A DNA stretch of 64,000 bases, from NCBI GenBank assembly GCA_958299035.1, contig CATQJL010000316.1, positions 11,688,347 to 11,752,346 on the forward strand, in the 5' to 3' direction. The position numbers were made by a program, and so were the translations under genes. This DNA is from Cylicocyclus nassatus. Lineage: Eukaryota; Nematoda; Chromadorea; Rhabditida; Strongylidae. The notes under the pieces are model-generated. The model worked only from the letters and a program-made list of their open reading frames with translations. It made no database searches and had not been told where the DNA came from. Numbering within the stretch: the stretch's first letter is position 1; each line of letters begins with the position of its first letter. This document shows, one piece after another, positions 1 to 11,841 of this stretch.

Positions 1-12
1 ACCGCGGCCAGT

Positions 13-80
13 TCTGGTCCAGTGGTTAGTGCGATACCTCATAAGTTGATGCAGGTGTAGGTTCGAATTCTTTTGCTTTT
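13..80 (+). repeat. tRNA-like SINE head (plus copy)
   Basis: This stretch looks like the internal promoter of a tRNA. It has an A-box-like segment (ccagtggttagtgcga, about 19-34) and a B-box ggttcgaattc (60-70) about 35 bp later. An inverted copy lies at 266-332 and a degenerate one at 2,866-2,935, so this is a dispersed tRNA-derived element and not a tRNA gene. I cannot fold a convincing acceptor stem. Confidence 0.55.
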
Positions 81-265
81 ACTTTTGCATTGCCTCAATT
101 GAACTTGTTCGAAAAAATTTATTCGAATTATGATCATTGAATACATTTAAGAGTAGACAATAATCATTTTTTCCAAAATTCCACATTTTTTAACGAGTAA
201 GGGCGTTAACCTAGCTCGAGGATGCGAAAGAAGGTTAGGCGGCGCAATGCAAGACTGAGAAATGA

Positions 266-332
266 AGAAGAATTCGAACCTACACCTGCATCACCCCTGA
301 GGCAATCGCACTAACCACTAGACCACAGCGCA
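266..332 (-). repeat. tRNA-like SINE head (inverted copy)
   Basis: Read on the minus strand, this is gtctagtggttagtgcga followed by ggttcgaattc. It is nearly the same sequence as the plus copy at 13-80, in opposite orientation about 190 bp away. The A-box copy is closer to a tRNA consensus than in the plus copy. A tRNA-derived SINE or the ends of a foldback element are the likely explanations. Confidence 0.55.
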
Positions 333-414
333 ACGTTGGTGTCAGCTCCCCGAACTTATTTCACTGGGAAGCCAAACTCCGCGCGATCCATTATAACATT
401 TTTGACGCGATTAG

Positions 415-525
415 CAGAAACGGAAGTCAGATTCGAAGTCAGCGTTCCAAGACGAGTTAATGGTATACATCTCATCTCAAAAGGCCACGGACACCGAGTA
501 TCGTTTCCTTGTAAGGCTAATGACT
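415..525 (+). repeat. Dispersed repeat arm shared with the 2.7-kb element
   Basis: The sequence from gaaacggaagtcagattcg to the motif cacggacaccgagtatcg matches the right arm of the element at 2,657-3,081, and in inverted form its left arm. A decayed relative lies near 18,830-18,960. It therefore belongs to the same inverted-repeat family, here with only one arm recognisable next to the tRNA-like heads. Confidence 0.5.
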
Positions 526-529
526 TTGC

Positions 530-1462
530 AGTAGTTATGAAAATGTCTGCGAAAGTGTGACAATATTATTTGTAAAGTATTGGCAAGGGGTTTCAAAGTA
601 CTTTTCCTTGCACCGGTTATAAATCTAAATTTAATAGGGTCCTTATGCATTTTTGGAATCCCATAAATTCTTGGTATTTCTGTATACTCCTCCCTGCTAA
701 CTATTAGGTTGGTCCGAAAGTTCTGTCCCACCATATTCAAAAATCATAACTTCTTCCTAACACTATGTTTTCGCATGGCTTAGACCTTATTGAAAAGGGC
801 ATTTCATGTTTTTTCTAAATGTAGAGATAAAATTGGGAAAAGGAAATCACTTTAAGTTCGGAATTTTTAAGCAAGCACACTGAAAAATCCAAAACTGTGC
901 CATGAAACCCAAACAGCCACATTCCTAGACTACTTGACCTTCTCTTTCCAGCTGAGCAAAATTCGCGCTAATCGAGCTGTTACTTCAAAAGTTATGATTT
1001 TTTGAAAAAAATGCAAAAAAATCAATTCTCTTAAGGAACTGATTTTTTGGCATTTTTTCTCAAAAATCATAATCTTTCTAAGAAGGGCTTGATTAGCGCG
1101 AGTTTTGCTCATATAGAAAAAGGAGATCAGAAAACCTAGGATAATGGTTGTTTTGGATTTTATGGCGCGTTTTGATTTTTTAACGGGCCTGCTTAAAAAT
1201 TCCTAACTTGAAGTGATTTCCTTTTTCCAATTTTATCTCTGCATTCAGAGCTTAGTAGATAGCAGCCAAGAAAGTTTTAGAAAGTGCATGAAGTGCTCTT
1301 TTCAACAAGGTTTTAGCCACGCAAAAACATTATGTTAGGAGGAAATTATGATTTTTCGAAAATGGTGGGACAGAACTTTCGGACCAACCTAATATATTCA
1401 TTTCATTCAACTTATGTTTATGTATATCTTTTACTTGTTTACATAAGTCAGTAAGTAAGTAT
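530..1462 (-). pseudogene. Reverse-transcriptase fragment, split by a MITE
   Basis: On the minus strand, bases 703-530 encode a reverse-transcriptase-like segment with the motif YGIPKMHKDPIKFRFITGA followed by KSTLKPL. This resembles the PK(M/L)HK...FR(F/Y)I...KPL region of Penelope-like and related retroelement polymerases. The frame continues on the far side of the MITE (minus 1,462-1,395) once the MITE and one TA copy are ignored, giving an uninterrupted stretch of roughly 80 residues. The catalytic FxDD box is not present, so this is only a small remnant. Assignment to a particular retroelement class is inference. Confidence 0.6.
704..1392. mobile_element. Foldback mariner-type MITE
   Basis: The element begins TTAGGTTGGTCCGAAAGTTC and ends with the reverse complement of the same sequence, flanked by TA at 702-703 and 1,393-1,394. 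The inverted repeats are not limited to the ends. The two halves pair almost throughout, with a centre near 1,045, so the whole 689 bp could fold into one long hairpin. The TTAGGT-type termini and TA duplication are typical of Tc1/mariner. It has no transposase and must be mobilised in trans. Confidence 0.85.
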
Positions 1463-1519
1463 GTTTGGCCGTTTGTACCCGTTTGTTGCATCTCATTTTC
1501 AACATCTCCACATACAGTT

Positions 1520-1740
1520 TTTTACAGGTAATACAAAAACGCGCACCCACGCTTTGCGCCATGAATCCATGCGAAATACGATTACGGGGTCCAGTTTCGA
1601 GGGGAATATCTCAACCGTTAGAGCGCTACCCAAGCTGCCGGTTGGGCAGCGGCTTAGTTAGGACTCCAAAATTACTATCCAGGTGACATCCCCATGTGTC
1701 CAGACTTGCCTGGACGCTGCTTTTAGATAGCTTTGAAATC
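1520..1740 (+). repeat. Isolated fragment of the large right-hand repeat
   Basis: The segment with gcgccatgaatccatgcg, ccagtttcgaggggaa, gttgggcagcggcttag and cttgcctggacgct aligns in order with 40,610-40,800, 56,270-56,440 and 63,480-63,640. These are equivalent places in the large tandem unit. Here it stands alone, so that repeat sequence also occurs outside the array. Confidence 0.55.
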
Positions 1741-2086
1741 CAAATTTTCAAAAAAGGCATCTCAAAATTTGTGATTATTGGATGTCTAGCCTCAAAATCC
1801 CAAAGATTTTTTACACAGCAATGATTTATGCGTTACTGTGACAGGCTTTTATCTTCATAATGCAAAAACAAAAACAAATTGAAAATGTATCCAAGCGAAG
1901 ATCTCTCATCATTGCAATTGTCGATTTTATGAAGAAAATGCTTGATTTTTCTGTAGATTGACGTTTTTCGGTTTTTCTTTGTTTTTGAATTTTCATTTAG
2001 ATAACGAACGCAGAGCGCAAACATTCATCCGTGCAAAAAAACTTGAATTTAGTTGGGCCCGACTACTTTTTTGAATCCTGAAACTA

Positions 2087-2628
2087 TTAGGTTGGGTAAA
2101 AAGTAAGTTCGTTTTGGCATACAAATCATCATAAAGAATTTTCTTGTTGTTTTCAATCTATGATTCCTTGTGGGAAAGTAGATCGAAACTTCCTCTATCA
2201 CATAGCAAATAATCAGGATTTTCTATCATCAGTAAAGACAGTTATGCCTCAACTTGGCAAAATTTCCAAAGCTCAATTCTTCAACTTCCTAAGCTTCGTT
2301 TTTATGCTGTAATGGATGTAAAGAACAGCAGTTTGGTGTTTGTATACAGAAGAGTTTTTCCAGTTTAGTTTAAGAAAAGGAACTGTGATCTGCCACTTTG
2401 AAAATGTTTTACTAGGAAGACCAAATTTTCTCATTTTGCGCATTATGAGAAACTTGCGCTTTCTCACTTCTTTGCGGATTTTTTTCCTTATAACTTCTAC
2501 TCAAACAGAATACAGTCCAATACCCAATGAAGTGCTCTTTTCACAAATGCCAATCATTGGGCAAAAAATTGTCTACAACATTTGTAAGAGCTGAACAAGC
2601 GACCGAACTTATTTATTAGCCAACCAAT
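2087..2628. mobile_element. Decayed mariner-type MITE
   Basis: The left end, after TA, reads ttaggttgggtaaaaagtaa. The right end (about 2,600-2,628) is an imperfect inverted match containing cgaacttatttattagccaa. The inverted repeats are weaker than in the neighbouring elements and the right boundary is approximate. The internal reading frames have no recognisable transposase motifs. Confidence 0.55.
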
Positions 2629-2656
2629 AAAATAAAGTCAGAAAAGTTTTGTCTTA

Positions 2657-3081
2657 CAAGGGAACGGTACTTGGTGTCCGCGGCTTGAGATGAAACGTAT
2701 AACATCACATTCGTCTTGGAACGCTGATTTCAAATCTGACTTCCGTTTCTGCTAATCGTTTCTCTAAAGAAAGTTATGAAGAATTTTTGCGTCAATGGTA
2801 GCCCAAGAGAAATATGGTCGAGGCAATGCGAAACCTAAAAACACAAAGGGTCTTAAATTTAAACCTGCATTTACTTGCGAAGCTATCGCACTAGCCACTA
2901 TTCCACATCTTAGCGGCGGTTCTGGCATTTCGACCACATCTCCTTTAGATAATCCTTCATAACTTTTTCTCGAGAAGCGATCAACAAAGACGGAAGTCAG
3001 ATTCGGAATCAGCGCTCGAAGACGAGTCTAATATATGCATCTCATCTCAAAAGGCCACGGACACCAAATATCGTTCCTTTG
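2657..3081. mobile_element. Inverted-repeat element with TTA duplication and tRNA-like loop
   Basis: The ends are inverted copies: CAAGGGAACGGTACTTGGTG on the left and an imperfect reverse complement ending cgttcctttg on the right, with TTA at 2,654-2,656 and again at 3,082-3,084. The arms pair over more than 130 bp. The loop contains a degenerate tRNA-like segment (2,866-2,935, minus strand). A 3-bp TTA duplication fits PIF/Harbinger-like elements, but no transposase is present. Confidence 0.6.
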
Positions 3082-3084
3082 TTA

Positions 3085-3650
3085 GTTACACACGAGTTTT
3101 TGCATCAACCAAATGAATATTACAAAAATTTCCATGATCTGTTTTAAAAAAATTCCGTAAAGGCTGTAATACTTACTGTCAGAAAGATACGCAAAAGTGT
3201 TAAGTTGTGAAATGCAAACTTCAATCCTACACTAAAATACAAGCTTTAGTTGAATAAAAACCAAAGCTCGTTGCTTCCAAAATCATATCCTGCAATTCTC
3301 AAGAATGCTCATTTCAGACGGCGCGCGGACACCCCTTTCAAATCTTCCCAGCTCCACTGAATGCAAGAGCAGGCTATTGTGAATAATGGGTTTTTCGTGA
3401 GAAACGCGATTTCAGTGTTTACCACGTATTATTTCGGATTTTTTTTTGTGAATTAAATGACTGCTGAGTAACAGTTGCTCAGTCTCTGCGGGTGGCCACA
3501 GTAAAATATAGTAATAAGACCAATGAAAGTTAACCTTCTTAATGAATTACAAACCTGCAAAAACTATGGCTATAAGAAAACGCCAATCTTGTTCACGAAT
3601 TAAAAAAACTTCAAAAACTATCTTCGATGCAGCAGCCTTACTTTTCTCTA
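3085..3650. other. Intervening AT-rich sequence, nothing recognised
   Basis: I see no coding frame, RNA gene or clear repeat boundary here. It separates two inverted-repeat elements. Confidence 0.5.
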
Positions 3651-4308
3651 CAGGGTACCCGTAAAGTATGTATACACTATTTGATCGTTAATATCTTTCT
3701 TTCCTACAAGACGTTTCTCTTGCTTTAGGTACCGTTTTGTAGAGCTGGCTTCAACTTAGATTAACAGTATAAAGCGAGTCACGATCGCTCTTCATTACTG
3801 TAGGATTACGGTAGAAACTTGAAACATATAGTGTCAATGTGCTGAAAAAGCTGCCGTCTCAGAATTTTTTCAAAAAATGTGAAAACTTGTATAATTGGGT
3901 TTCTATGTACGCTGAGTTCAATACTCAGCTATTCACAAGATTGCGAAGCTTTCTAAACGGTGTAATCGCACATTTCTAGGAACATTGAAAAAATGGCCGC
4001 TAACTCTTGCCTGGCATAACTCCTCAATGAAGCATACACTTCAACAACTCTATTTAGCCTAGTGTAATAGCTTTTAGACTGTTTTGTTTCCTTTCTGGGG
4101 CAAAATATGGCCTTTTATGGCTCAAAACCCTCTTTGAAGTTTCTACCGTACAACTGCAATAATGAAGAGGGAGAGGTGATTCGTTCTATACTGCAAATCT
4201 AAGCTGGAGCCAACTCTACAAAACGGTACTTGAAGCAAGGCAAAAGACTTGTTGGGAAGAAAGATATTAACGATCAAACAGTGTGTACATACTTTACGGA
4301 CACCCTGT
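3651..4308. mobile_element. CAGGG-ended TA-flanked MITE
   Basis: It starts cagggtacccgtaaagtatg and ends with an inverted match (catactttacggacaccctg), flanked by TA at 3,649-3,650 and 4,309-4,310. The inverted repeats extend inward through gatcgttaatatc, through a segment with tgtagagctggcttcaactt, and through a gtaggattacggtagaaact motif. The element at 38,131-38,798 has the same architecture and shares these internal blocks. It is a Tc1/mariner-type element without a transposase. Confidence 0.8.
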
Positions 4309-4310
4309 AT

Positions 4311-6020
4311 ACCTACACAATGTTTTTGCTTTTTTGTGTGTGCGAAACTGATCTACGATAGCTCTATAGAAATAAGGCACTTAAAAGGAGAGCAAGAAGT
4401 CATAGTTTGAGGTAGATCTACGTAAATATAAAAATGACAGCTAATATCTGAAAAATCAGCGAGAATAGGGCAAAAAAATGATTAAAATACTCAATGAGAT
4501 TAATGACATACTATTTGATACATGTAGCAAGGAAAAAATAGTCCCGAGATAAGCTATCAAATTTTATTGTGATATACAACGGTACCTGAACAAGAATTTA
4601 TTCAGAAAAAGTGTTGTACCAGTACAATATGTTGCTTACTACAAATAGTGTTAGTGTAAAAGTTGTGAGAGATGATGTCAAACCGTCCACGAACAAGGCT
4701 CTTCTACCAGCCACAAATAAAATTGTGTATGTCACTGAACTAAAAGTATCAAATTAACGTTGATATCGCATTTGTACTACTAATGTACTGTAGCACTACT
4801 GCCCTTAGTTGATTAATAGATCAGCTTTAACGCCTACATCTGCTTTATTACTGTATGTCAAGATTCGCAATCTTTGTAGACAGATGGACACCAATTGCAT
4901 TTTTAGAATTCAGCTGGTATCCCCGGCTTCGCCCGCACCATGTTTTAGTGGCTCAACAAAGAGCAAATTTGCTGCTCAACTCTAAAGGCTCATCTTATCT
5001 GCGTTTCGATTTCCTTTTATTCCTGTACCTCCTGGACTACATTGCTTTCACCGCCCTCCCTCACCGTGGAATGAAAATAAGTTTTACCGCTCTTGTTCAC
5101 GAAATTGGAAGCGCTTTTAGTTGATAAGAATTCATTTTTCTTCAAAATCGATAAATCATTAGGAGTGGGAATTTTGCTGCGAAAAGTAGCTTACGGGTGG
5201 GTTGGTGTCGAAAAAAATGTGTGCAAAGTTTGGCGCCGACCGGTCCACACACAAAATTTTCTATAAAGAACACACTAACTAACAATTTACCAACACTCAG
5301 CTTTATATATGTAGAGATGATGTTCTAGGAGCAAGTCAAATTTCTAACGATATGTATGATCGTCCCATGGATTGCTCGATCTCATCACTTTGAAATGGAT
5401 TCAAGACAAAAAGGATGAAAGTCAAATTCCCTCAAAAATCTAAGTATCTGCATTCTCGTGAATATTTCAATCAAGCTTCCACCAAAAGCGGTTAAACTTG
5501 CAAGTTGTAGATTTAGACAGTTGGAAAGCCAGGGCACTTTGTCTGGTATTCTTAAAAAACTCTCAGTTCTAAATCAAGCTGTAAAGGCACAAATCAATCC
5601 AGAATTTCGACTCTTATATGTTGGTTTTTTAGGGCCTTCTCATGTCTCTGATTCCGAATTTGAAGTCGAGAATCCTCGAAATTCCGGACAATCCCCATTC
5701 CAGAAAGTCCGCAGGCCGATTCTTCGAAACGGTGATTGAATGGGCGCGCATGGATGGGCCGGCATCACTGAAGGGGGGGGGGGGAAGGACTTGGGGTCCT
5801 CTCTATTCGCTATTCCGAAACATTTTCTCGCTTCAACGACATTCTGCGCTGAGAACATGGCTTGATAGGGGTTCTATTATCGTAAGCTGCCAAAAGCTCA
5901 AGACCCCTAACTTAGAGTGGAACGGTAACTTTAAACTGGTGACCCTGGAGAAATCGCAACTCTTGACCTTTCCCATCATACTCATGTAATAAGGTATGCG
6001 TGAAGGATAGAATATCATTA
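4311..6020. other. Non-coding spacer
   Basis: This is AT-rich sequence with no supported gene. An 89-codon frame at 4,855-5,124 has no recognised motif and no supporting splice or regulatory structure. A run of ten G lies near 5,775. Nothing else is identifiable. Confidence 0.45.
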
Positions 6021-6975
6021 TCTTATATATAAAGCTGAATGTCTGTTTGTATGTCTGTATGTCTGTATGTCTGTATGTCTGTCTGTCTGTAGGTATGTTC
6101 CGAATAGAAAATTCCATTTCTGAACCGATCCGGACCAAACTTGGCACACATACACTTCGGGCCCCGGCGGGTGTCATAGGCTACTTTTCGTCATCGATCG
6201 ATATCGATTTTATCGATTTTTATCGATTTTTTTGCTGAGTTCACCTACGGGGCTGGGAGTTGGCACAGGGGGGTAATCGAGCATGGGGATTCCGAATATA
6301 ATATTGGTTTTCAGGATTATCGATTACTTTTATCGATTTTATCGATTGTTTTGCAAAGTTTGAGCTAGGGGGCTGGGAGTTGGCACAGGGGGGTCATCGA
6401 GCATGCTGATCATCCCCAAGGGGGGTGATCAGCATGCTCGATTACACCCCTGTGCCAAATTCCAGCCCCCTAGCTCAAATTTTCAAAAAATCGATAAAAT
6501 CGATAAAAGTAATGGACGATCTTGAAAACTAATATTGTATTCATAATCTGCATGCCCGATTACCCCCTGTGCAAACTCCCAGCCCCGCAGGTCAAACTTT
6601 ACAAAAAAATCGATAAAATCGATAAAAGTAATGGACGATCCTGAAAACTAATATTGTGTTCGTAATCAGCATGCTCGATAACCCCCCTGTGCAAAATCCC
6701 AGCCTTGCATGTCAAAATTTACAAAAAATCGATAAAATCAATAAAAGTAATCGATAATTCTGAAAACTAATATTGTATTCGGAATCCCCATGCTCACTTC
6801 CCCCCCCCCCTGTGCCAACTCCTAGCCCTGTAGGTGAACTCTGCAAAAAATCGATAAAAATCGGTAAAATCGACATCGATCGATAACGAAAAGTGGACTG
6901 TGACACCCGCCGGGGCCCGAAGTGTATGTGTGCCAAGTTTGGTCCGGATACGGCGGAGCCGGGTAAGCCAGCTAG
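6021..6975 (+). mobile_element. Non-autonomous Helitron 1
   Basis: The element begins TCTTATATATAAAGCTGAAT followed by a (TGTC)n-like tract and ends ggcggagccgggtaagccag + CTAG. It is preceded by A (6,020) and followed by T (6,976). A 5' TC, a 3' CTAG preceded by a short GC-rich palindrome and insertion between A and T are the Helitron hallmarks. The interior has repeated ATCGATTTTATCGATTTTT blocks and inverted segments around gatcagcatgctcgatta, and no RepHel frame, so it depends on an autonomous partner. Two relatives lie at 53,992-56,225 (minus) and 60,076-60,603 (plus). Confidence 0.85.
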
Positions 6976-7033
6976 TTTGGCTAATAAAACAATGGATTGA
7001 TGTTGAAAATTGTAAAAGGATTATCAAAAAGTA

Positions 7034-7822
7034 TTAGGTTGTCCGGAAAATAATGTCGCATAGCATCCCATCGCGACAGAATGACCATAAAAAATAGCAA
7101 ATGGGGTATTATTTGATGGACCAAAGCAAGCTCTACAAGATAGTTTTGTGCTTCACCTGAAGTTTGAATCCAAAATATGAGAATTTCCAGATACCCGATA
7201 AATCGTATCTCCGTTCATAGACGTCTTATGGATCTCCAATTTGCACAGGCATGTACTACACTAGAAATTCACCTGTATAGTTTGTAGTATTTTCCTTGGC
7301 TACAGTACGAGAATTAAAAATAGGTCAACAGTGCGAATATGTCGCTTTTTTCGGGTTTTTTGCAAACAATTCGATTTTTTCAAAAACTATTGCATGTCTA
7401 AAGCTAGAAATTCATGACTATACTCCTGAATGTTCACACTACAGAATCACCCATGTGAGAGAAGCTCAGGATTTTTTGGCAAAAATGTGCCGAATTTCGT
7501 TTTCTTAATTTCCAGTCATGGAAAAACCGCGAAAATGTGCATACGTTTGTCTCGTATAGTGAATCCACGCGTGAGCAAGTTAGGGGTTCCCAGGACTTTT
7601 CCGAACAGAGATACGATTTTTTTCCGTTTTTTAGATCTTTAGTGCCTTGCAAAATTTGGCTCCAAACTTCACGCCAACAAACCTGGCGCAAAGGCTCGAG
7701 CTTCATTTTGTAGAGCTTGTTTTGATCTATCGGTTGGTATCCGATTTACTTACTTACGTGCTCACCCTGCCACGATTTTGCATGTTAAAATAAAAAGCGA
7801 CATTATTTCCCAGACAACCTAA
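7034..7822. mobile_element. Foldback mariner-type MITE (GTCCGG family)
   Basis: The ends are ttaggttgtccggaaaataa and its inverted counterpart ttatttcccagacaacctaa, flanked by TA at 7,032-7,033 and 7,823-7,824. Both arms carry the block gcaagctctacaa (about 7,124 and, inverted, about 7,709). No transposase is encoded. The internal frames are hairpin shadows. Confidence 0.8.
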
Positions 7823-7824
7823 TA

Positions 7825-8980
7825 GTAATGTAAAACAAGCATGTTATTACGGCATATTTATTTCTTCAGTCAAGAACTTCTCGAATAATTGAATAAAATC
7901 CGAATTAGATTTTCACTGCCGACAAATTCGACGAAAATGTAAGAAAAATGAGTGGAATAAATCTAGTTTACTATGTAAAATTAGTATGTCCAAAGTAGAG
8001 TATGGATGTCAGACAAAAGCAACCTTATGAAACGCGGCAGCTAGCATGAGCTAAGTGTGAATATAACTCAGTGGCTAAAACCAGCTCACTGACTAACCAA
8101 GCAAAGACTGGGTTTTTTGGCCCTATGGTAATCGAACAGGAGGGCTTTGTTGGGGGACCAAGATCATTTCTAATGCCTTTAACTCATTTGTGTGTCGTAC
8201 ACTAAGATGGATCAATCTTTGATTTCCTGCAGAAATTTGGAATTTTGCAAAAAAACCTCATTAGACGTTCTGCAAGCACTAAACATTGTTGATATCTAAA
8301 CGTTGCTACCGAAAGTAACTTTTCAACAACTTTAAGTGCCTGCTTTCGCTTTCGTTTTGAGTGATGCCTTTGCTGGTGGCAGGCCCTGCACTATTATCAC
8401 CTGTGACATTTTGTGCGGAGATACATGATTGATTCTGTTAGCGCTATTTGCCTAGTCTCGAGATTGAACCACGCATGTCGCGTTATTCTCAGGCAGATTC
8501 TCAGTTCCTTATTACTGACTTCGACTTATGTTTTGCTTTACTTGTTTGAGTTCACCACCACCATCTTCAAGCCTCGGGCAGAGTTCACGCGATTTCATCG
8601 TCGCTTGCGACAAGACAAGTGTTACGAGTTGATTGCATGTTGATCGTCTTGCATTTCGGTTGTGATAATTTCCCAACACGACTAATCGTTGACTAACTAA
8701 TATTCATATTTTCAATAGCAATGATATTAGGAATCGGTCATGTGCTCAGTCCTTTTTTCTACATCCTGATTGTAATAGGCGCCCTTCGCGCGCAATAGAT
8801 GTTGATATTAATGCTTACATGGCTGAAATCTGCATTTTTTGGTTAATAGATATTAGGTTAATGCAAAGGTAATGAGCGCTTCCAGGCTCTGCTTTGCTTG
8901 CTTTCCTCGTCAAGCTTTCCTCTTCAAAACCAAAACAGCATACTGTAAAAAGACTTTTTCATGCTTTATTTGATGGTGGT
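7825..8980. other. Spacer with a remnant of the large repeat
   Basis: Around 8,020-8,100, the sequence ccttatgaaacgcggcagctagcatgag corresponds to the blocks at 48,145 and 48,572 in the large right-hand repeat. The rest is AT-rich with no supported gene. Confidence 0.4.
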
Positions 8981-8983
8981 TAA

Positions 8984-10303
8984 GGCCTAAGGCATACCTC
9001 CAGCGATCCATTCGTCACGATTTTCGATCGCTGCGACCAGACTGCCTGGACGACAGTTCATTGCGTCAAAATCGCCCATCGCTCGACTCTTGGGCATACC
9101 CGTAGCGATTTTGTGAACGCTCACACACCACACCGCATTATACGCAGTTTTGGAAAACTTGCGCTAAATTCTCTGAAGTGCATTTATTCGAGAGGTTTCG
9201 AGCAGAATGTGGCGCCATATGCCTTAAGAGAACATTACATCAAACAAGAAAGGATGTGGATTTACACACATCCCAGTATTTACCAATGTCTACTGGCGCA
9301 AGTTTAGTAGTTACCTCTGCGACGACGACTAGTTCTTGAAATTTTGAGTTCTCTTTCAGTAACTGGTAGGCATATAGGTTAGCTTTGTTGTAAAATCATT
9401 CTTTTGTCTTTGTAGAAACTCTGAGTAGGCTATTTTAACAGCGAGTGCTGGGCGAGCTCTTGTATGTCAATCTGCGAACCCTTATTCAAATCATTCAATT
9501 CATTCTCTCACTAAAAGACACCAGCAAGCTTTGCGTACGTTTAATCAACAAGTTTACGAGTAAGGTTCTTGGTGGCATGTTCAAGCTCGCAAAACAACGC
9601 AAGTTCGATCATGTTTATACACGAATTCCCATAGTGACTTATCAAATCGAGTTAAAACGCACTAGCAACTCATAAACGGGACGTACGCAAAGCATGCTCG
9701 TGCTTCTTAGTCAGACGATGAACGATATATGTCTCAGCGAACGAGATTGCACATCTATTCTATCCACTTCGGAAATTATAGTAGGAACATTTGAGATTCG
9801 GTCGCTACTTGTAATCAGTAAACAAGAACAGGAAAAGATTAATACACTGCGAGAACAGTAAATGCTAACGGAGAGGGTGGGGCGACATGTGGGAAACATT
9901 CTATACTATATAACTCGATGTGTTGTTTTCAAGGACTAATAGTATGGAATGTTCGATGACCATCCTTCTCCCATGCAGAGAGGAAGCGTTTGTGTGAGAT
10001 GGAATACTCCTAAATGAAATTTGCATTGGCAAAAAAATACAAAACTTCATAACAAACAAGAAGCTATCCGAGCGATTCGCTCATTGCTGGGTCGGACTTA
10101 GCGACGGCGACATCGCTGAGTTTCAGCGATGTCGCGACGATTTCCCTGCCGAGGTATGTCCGTCCAAAAACGGCCCGCGATCCGTCGCGGCGTCAATCTA
10201 ACACAGACGCGGCGGGATCACACAGTTGCGCTGCGGACTCGGAACATATGTCCGATTTGGAGTTTGCGACGCGACTGGGATCGCGGGAGGTATGCCTTAG
10301 GCC
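8984..10303. mobile_element. Harbinger-like inverted-repeat element
   Basis: The termini are GGCCTAAGGCATACCTCC and its exact inverted copy, flanked by TAA at 8,981-8,983 and 10,304-10,306. A TAA/TTA duplication with ends starting GGCC is typical of PIF/Harbinger elements. The GC-rich subterminal parts contain many gcgatcg/gcgacg motifs. No transposase or Myb-like frame is visible, and the 117-codon frame crossing the right end is not convincing. Confidence 0.7.
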
Positions 10304-10306
10304 TAA

Positions 10307-11040
10307 GGCAAGCCTTCAACCTCATTTGTTTAGAAGCTATAGAGCTTTACATAACCGCACCAAATCAGAATTTCATCGAGTTCACTTTTCTGACCAGAAT
10401 TGTGCGCGAATATGCACATTTGAAAAATAAGCTACTTCATGCGAAACTGCTCACATTATGCAGTGTCAAGCGTATTTCTTGATATCTAAGCTGAGTTATC
10501 AACGCCTTAACATGAGTAATAGTTGCGGTCTGTGGCCCGAGAATTTATGTGAGAAAGCAATCGCCAAACTTTGCTCATTTCTATAAAGGTAAGTTAGAAT
10601 GATGTTGAAAAAAAAAGGTGGTCATTTTTTTTCTTTCCACAAGTATTCTTATCCAAGCATTTCCATTTTTTGCACTATTGACTTGCGGCTAAAGTAGGCT
10701 ACTTATCACCTATACCAACAAACCTTCAAAAAAGAACTTTTTTGCTTTCAATCCACATTTTTGTGCTCGTTTGTGACATGAGTAGGTGCGCTGCGCATAA
10801 TGGATGCCAGGTTACTTCCATACAAGATCTTTTTTACCATTTTACGTAATCCTCAGGGGTTTCCAGAGGATACACAGGGGGTCACCTATCATTTTTTAGG
10901 GCCGCATGCATTAATATCCCCGCGGGAAGGGGATCACGGCTTCAGAAGAAAGCTTCACATTTTGAAGCTGATTTTGAATTTCACGCTGTCTACCTATCCG
11001 TAAGTATAACAAATCAAACTGTTTTTTGTTTTCCTGGCAA
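10307..11040. other. Non-coding spacer
   Basis: I see no gene, RNA or repeat boundary. The sequence is AT-rich between the Harbinger-like element and the MITE carrying the pogo insertion. Confidence 0.4.
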
Positions 11041-11349
11041 ATCTGGGATGCCATTTGGTAGAGCGAAGCAAGCTCTACAAAAACAGCTCAACAAAACGAC
11101 CATCAAAGAACCGTCTACCCTAAAATCCGGCATATAAGAACGGACTTATCTGCAGTTTTGGCAGGAAAATCGATGGAAAAACGCCGCAAAAGGTCTCACA
11201 GATAAGTCCGCCTAAATTCTCTCGCAGATACGTCCGTCTGTCCTTAGCATGAGCAAGCGCGACCTAGGAGCACAAACGCGCGCGACCGCCCGCGTAGCTT
11301 GCCGGTGTATATTTAAACAAGGCCGCGAAATCGCCTGAAAGGAAGAGCC

Positions 11350-11841
11350 AAAGTATTCGACAAGCCGTGCAGACTAGTTGCTGACAGTTTCGCTGAGGAT
11401 TTGTCATCATATACGCTGGATAGGTGAGTTCTTTTCTTAGATATAACATTTCTTGTGTGTTGGAATTGATGACGCGATAGTAAGGTAGGATTTTACCCCA
11501 TTTTCAGCAATATTAGGCAGGGGAGGTTTATGATATAGGCTAACTACAGTACATGCATCTCCTACAAAGCTTTTTTAGAACGCTGATCGTCGCGCATACT
11601 CTGTTCCAAGCAGTAAGTGACGAAGTACAAAGACACAAACGGTTCGTAGTTTTGCAAAACGCTACAGAGAAGTTGTTCTGGATATCACATGTTTCAGCGA
11701 TTGGAATCAAGCCGTGAACTCCCCTAAAAGAGACCGCCAAAGGATTCGACAAGTCGTGCAGTCTAATTGCTGACAGTTTCGTCGCGGATTGGTCATCACA
11801 TACGGGTGGGTTCTTTTCCTATATAAGACAGTGCTTGTACA
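11350..11841 (+). repeat. Direct repeat in the pogo 5' region
   Basis: About 105 bp is repeated at roughly 11,350-11,455 and 11,739-11,841. Both copies have attcgacaag(c/t)cgtgcag, ttgctgacagtttcg and ttcttttc(t/c)ta. They lie between the left terminus and the transposase start and could be duplicated promoter or transposase-binding sequence. The first copy contains a good splice-donor match (ataggtgagtt, near 11,430). Confidence 0.65.

Noticed and set aside
4855..5124. 89-codon plus-strand frame with a hydrophobic stretch
   Set aside because: No recognisable domain, splice context or paralogue in the window.
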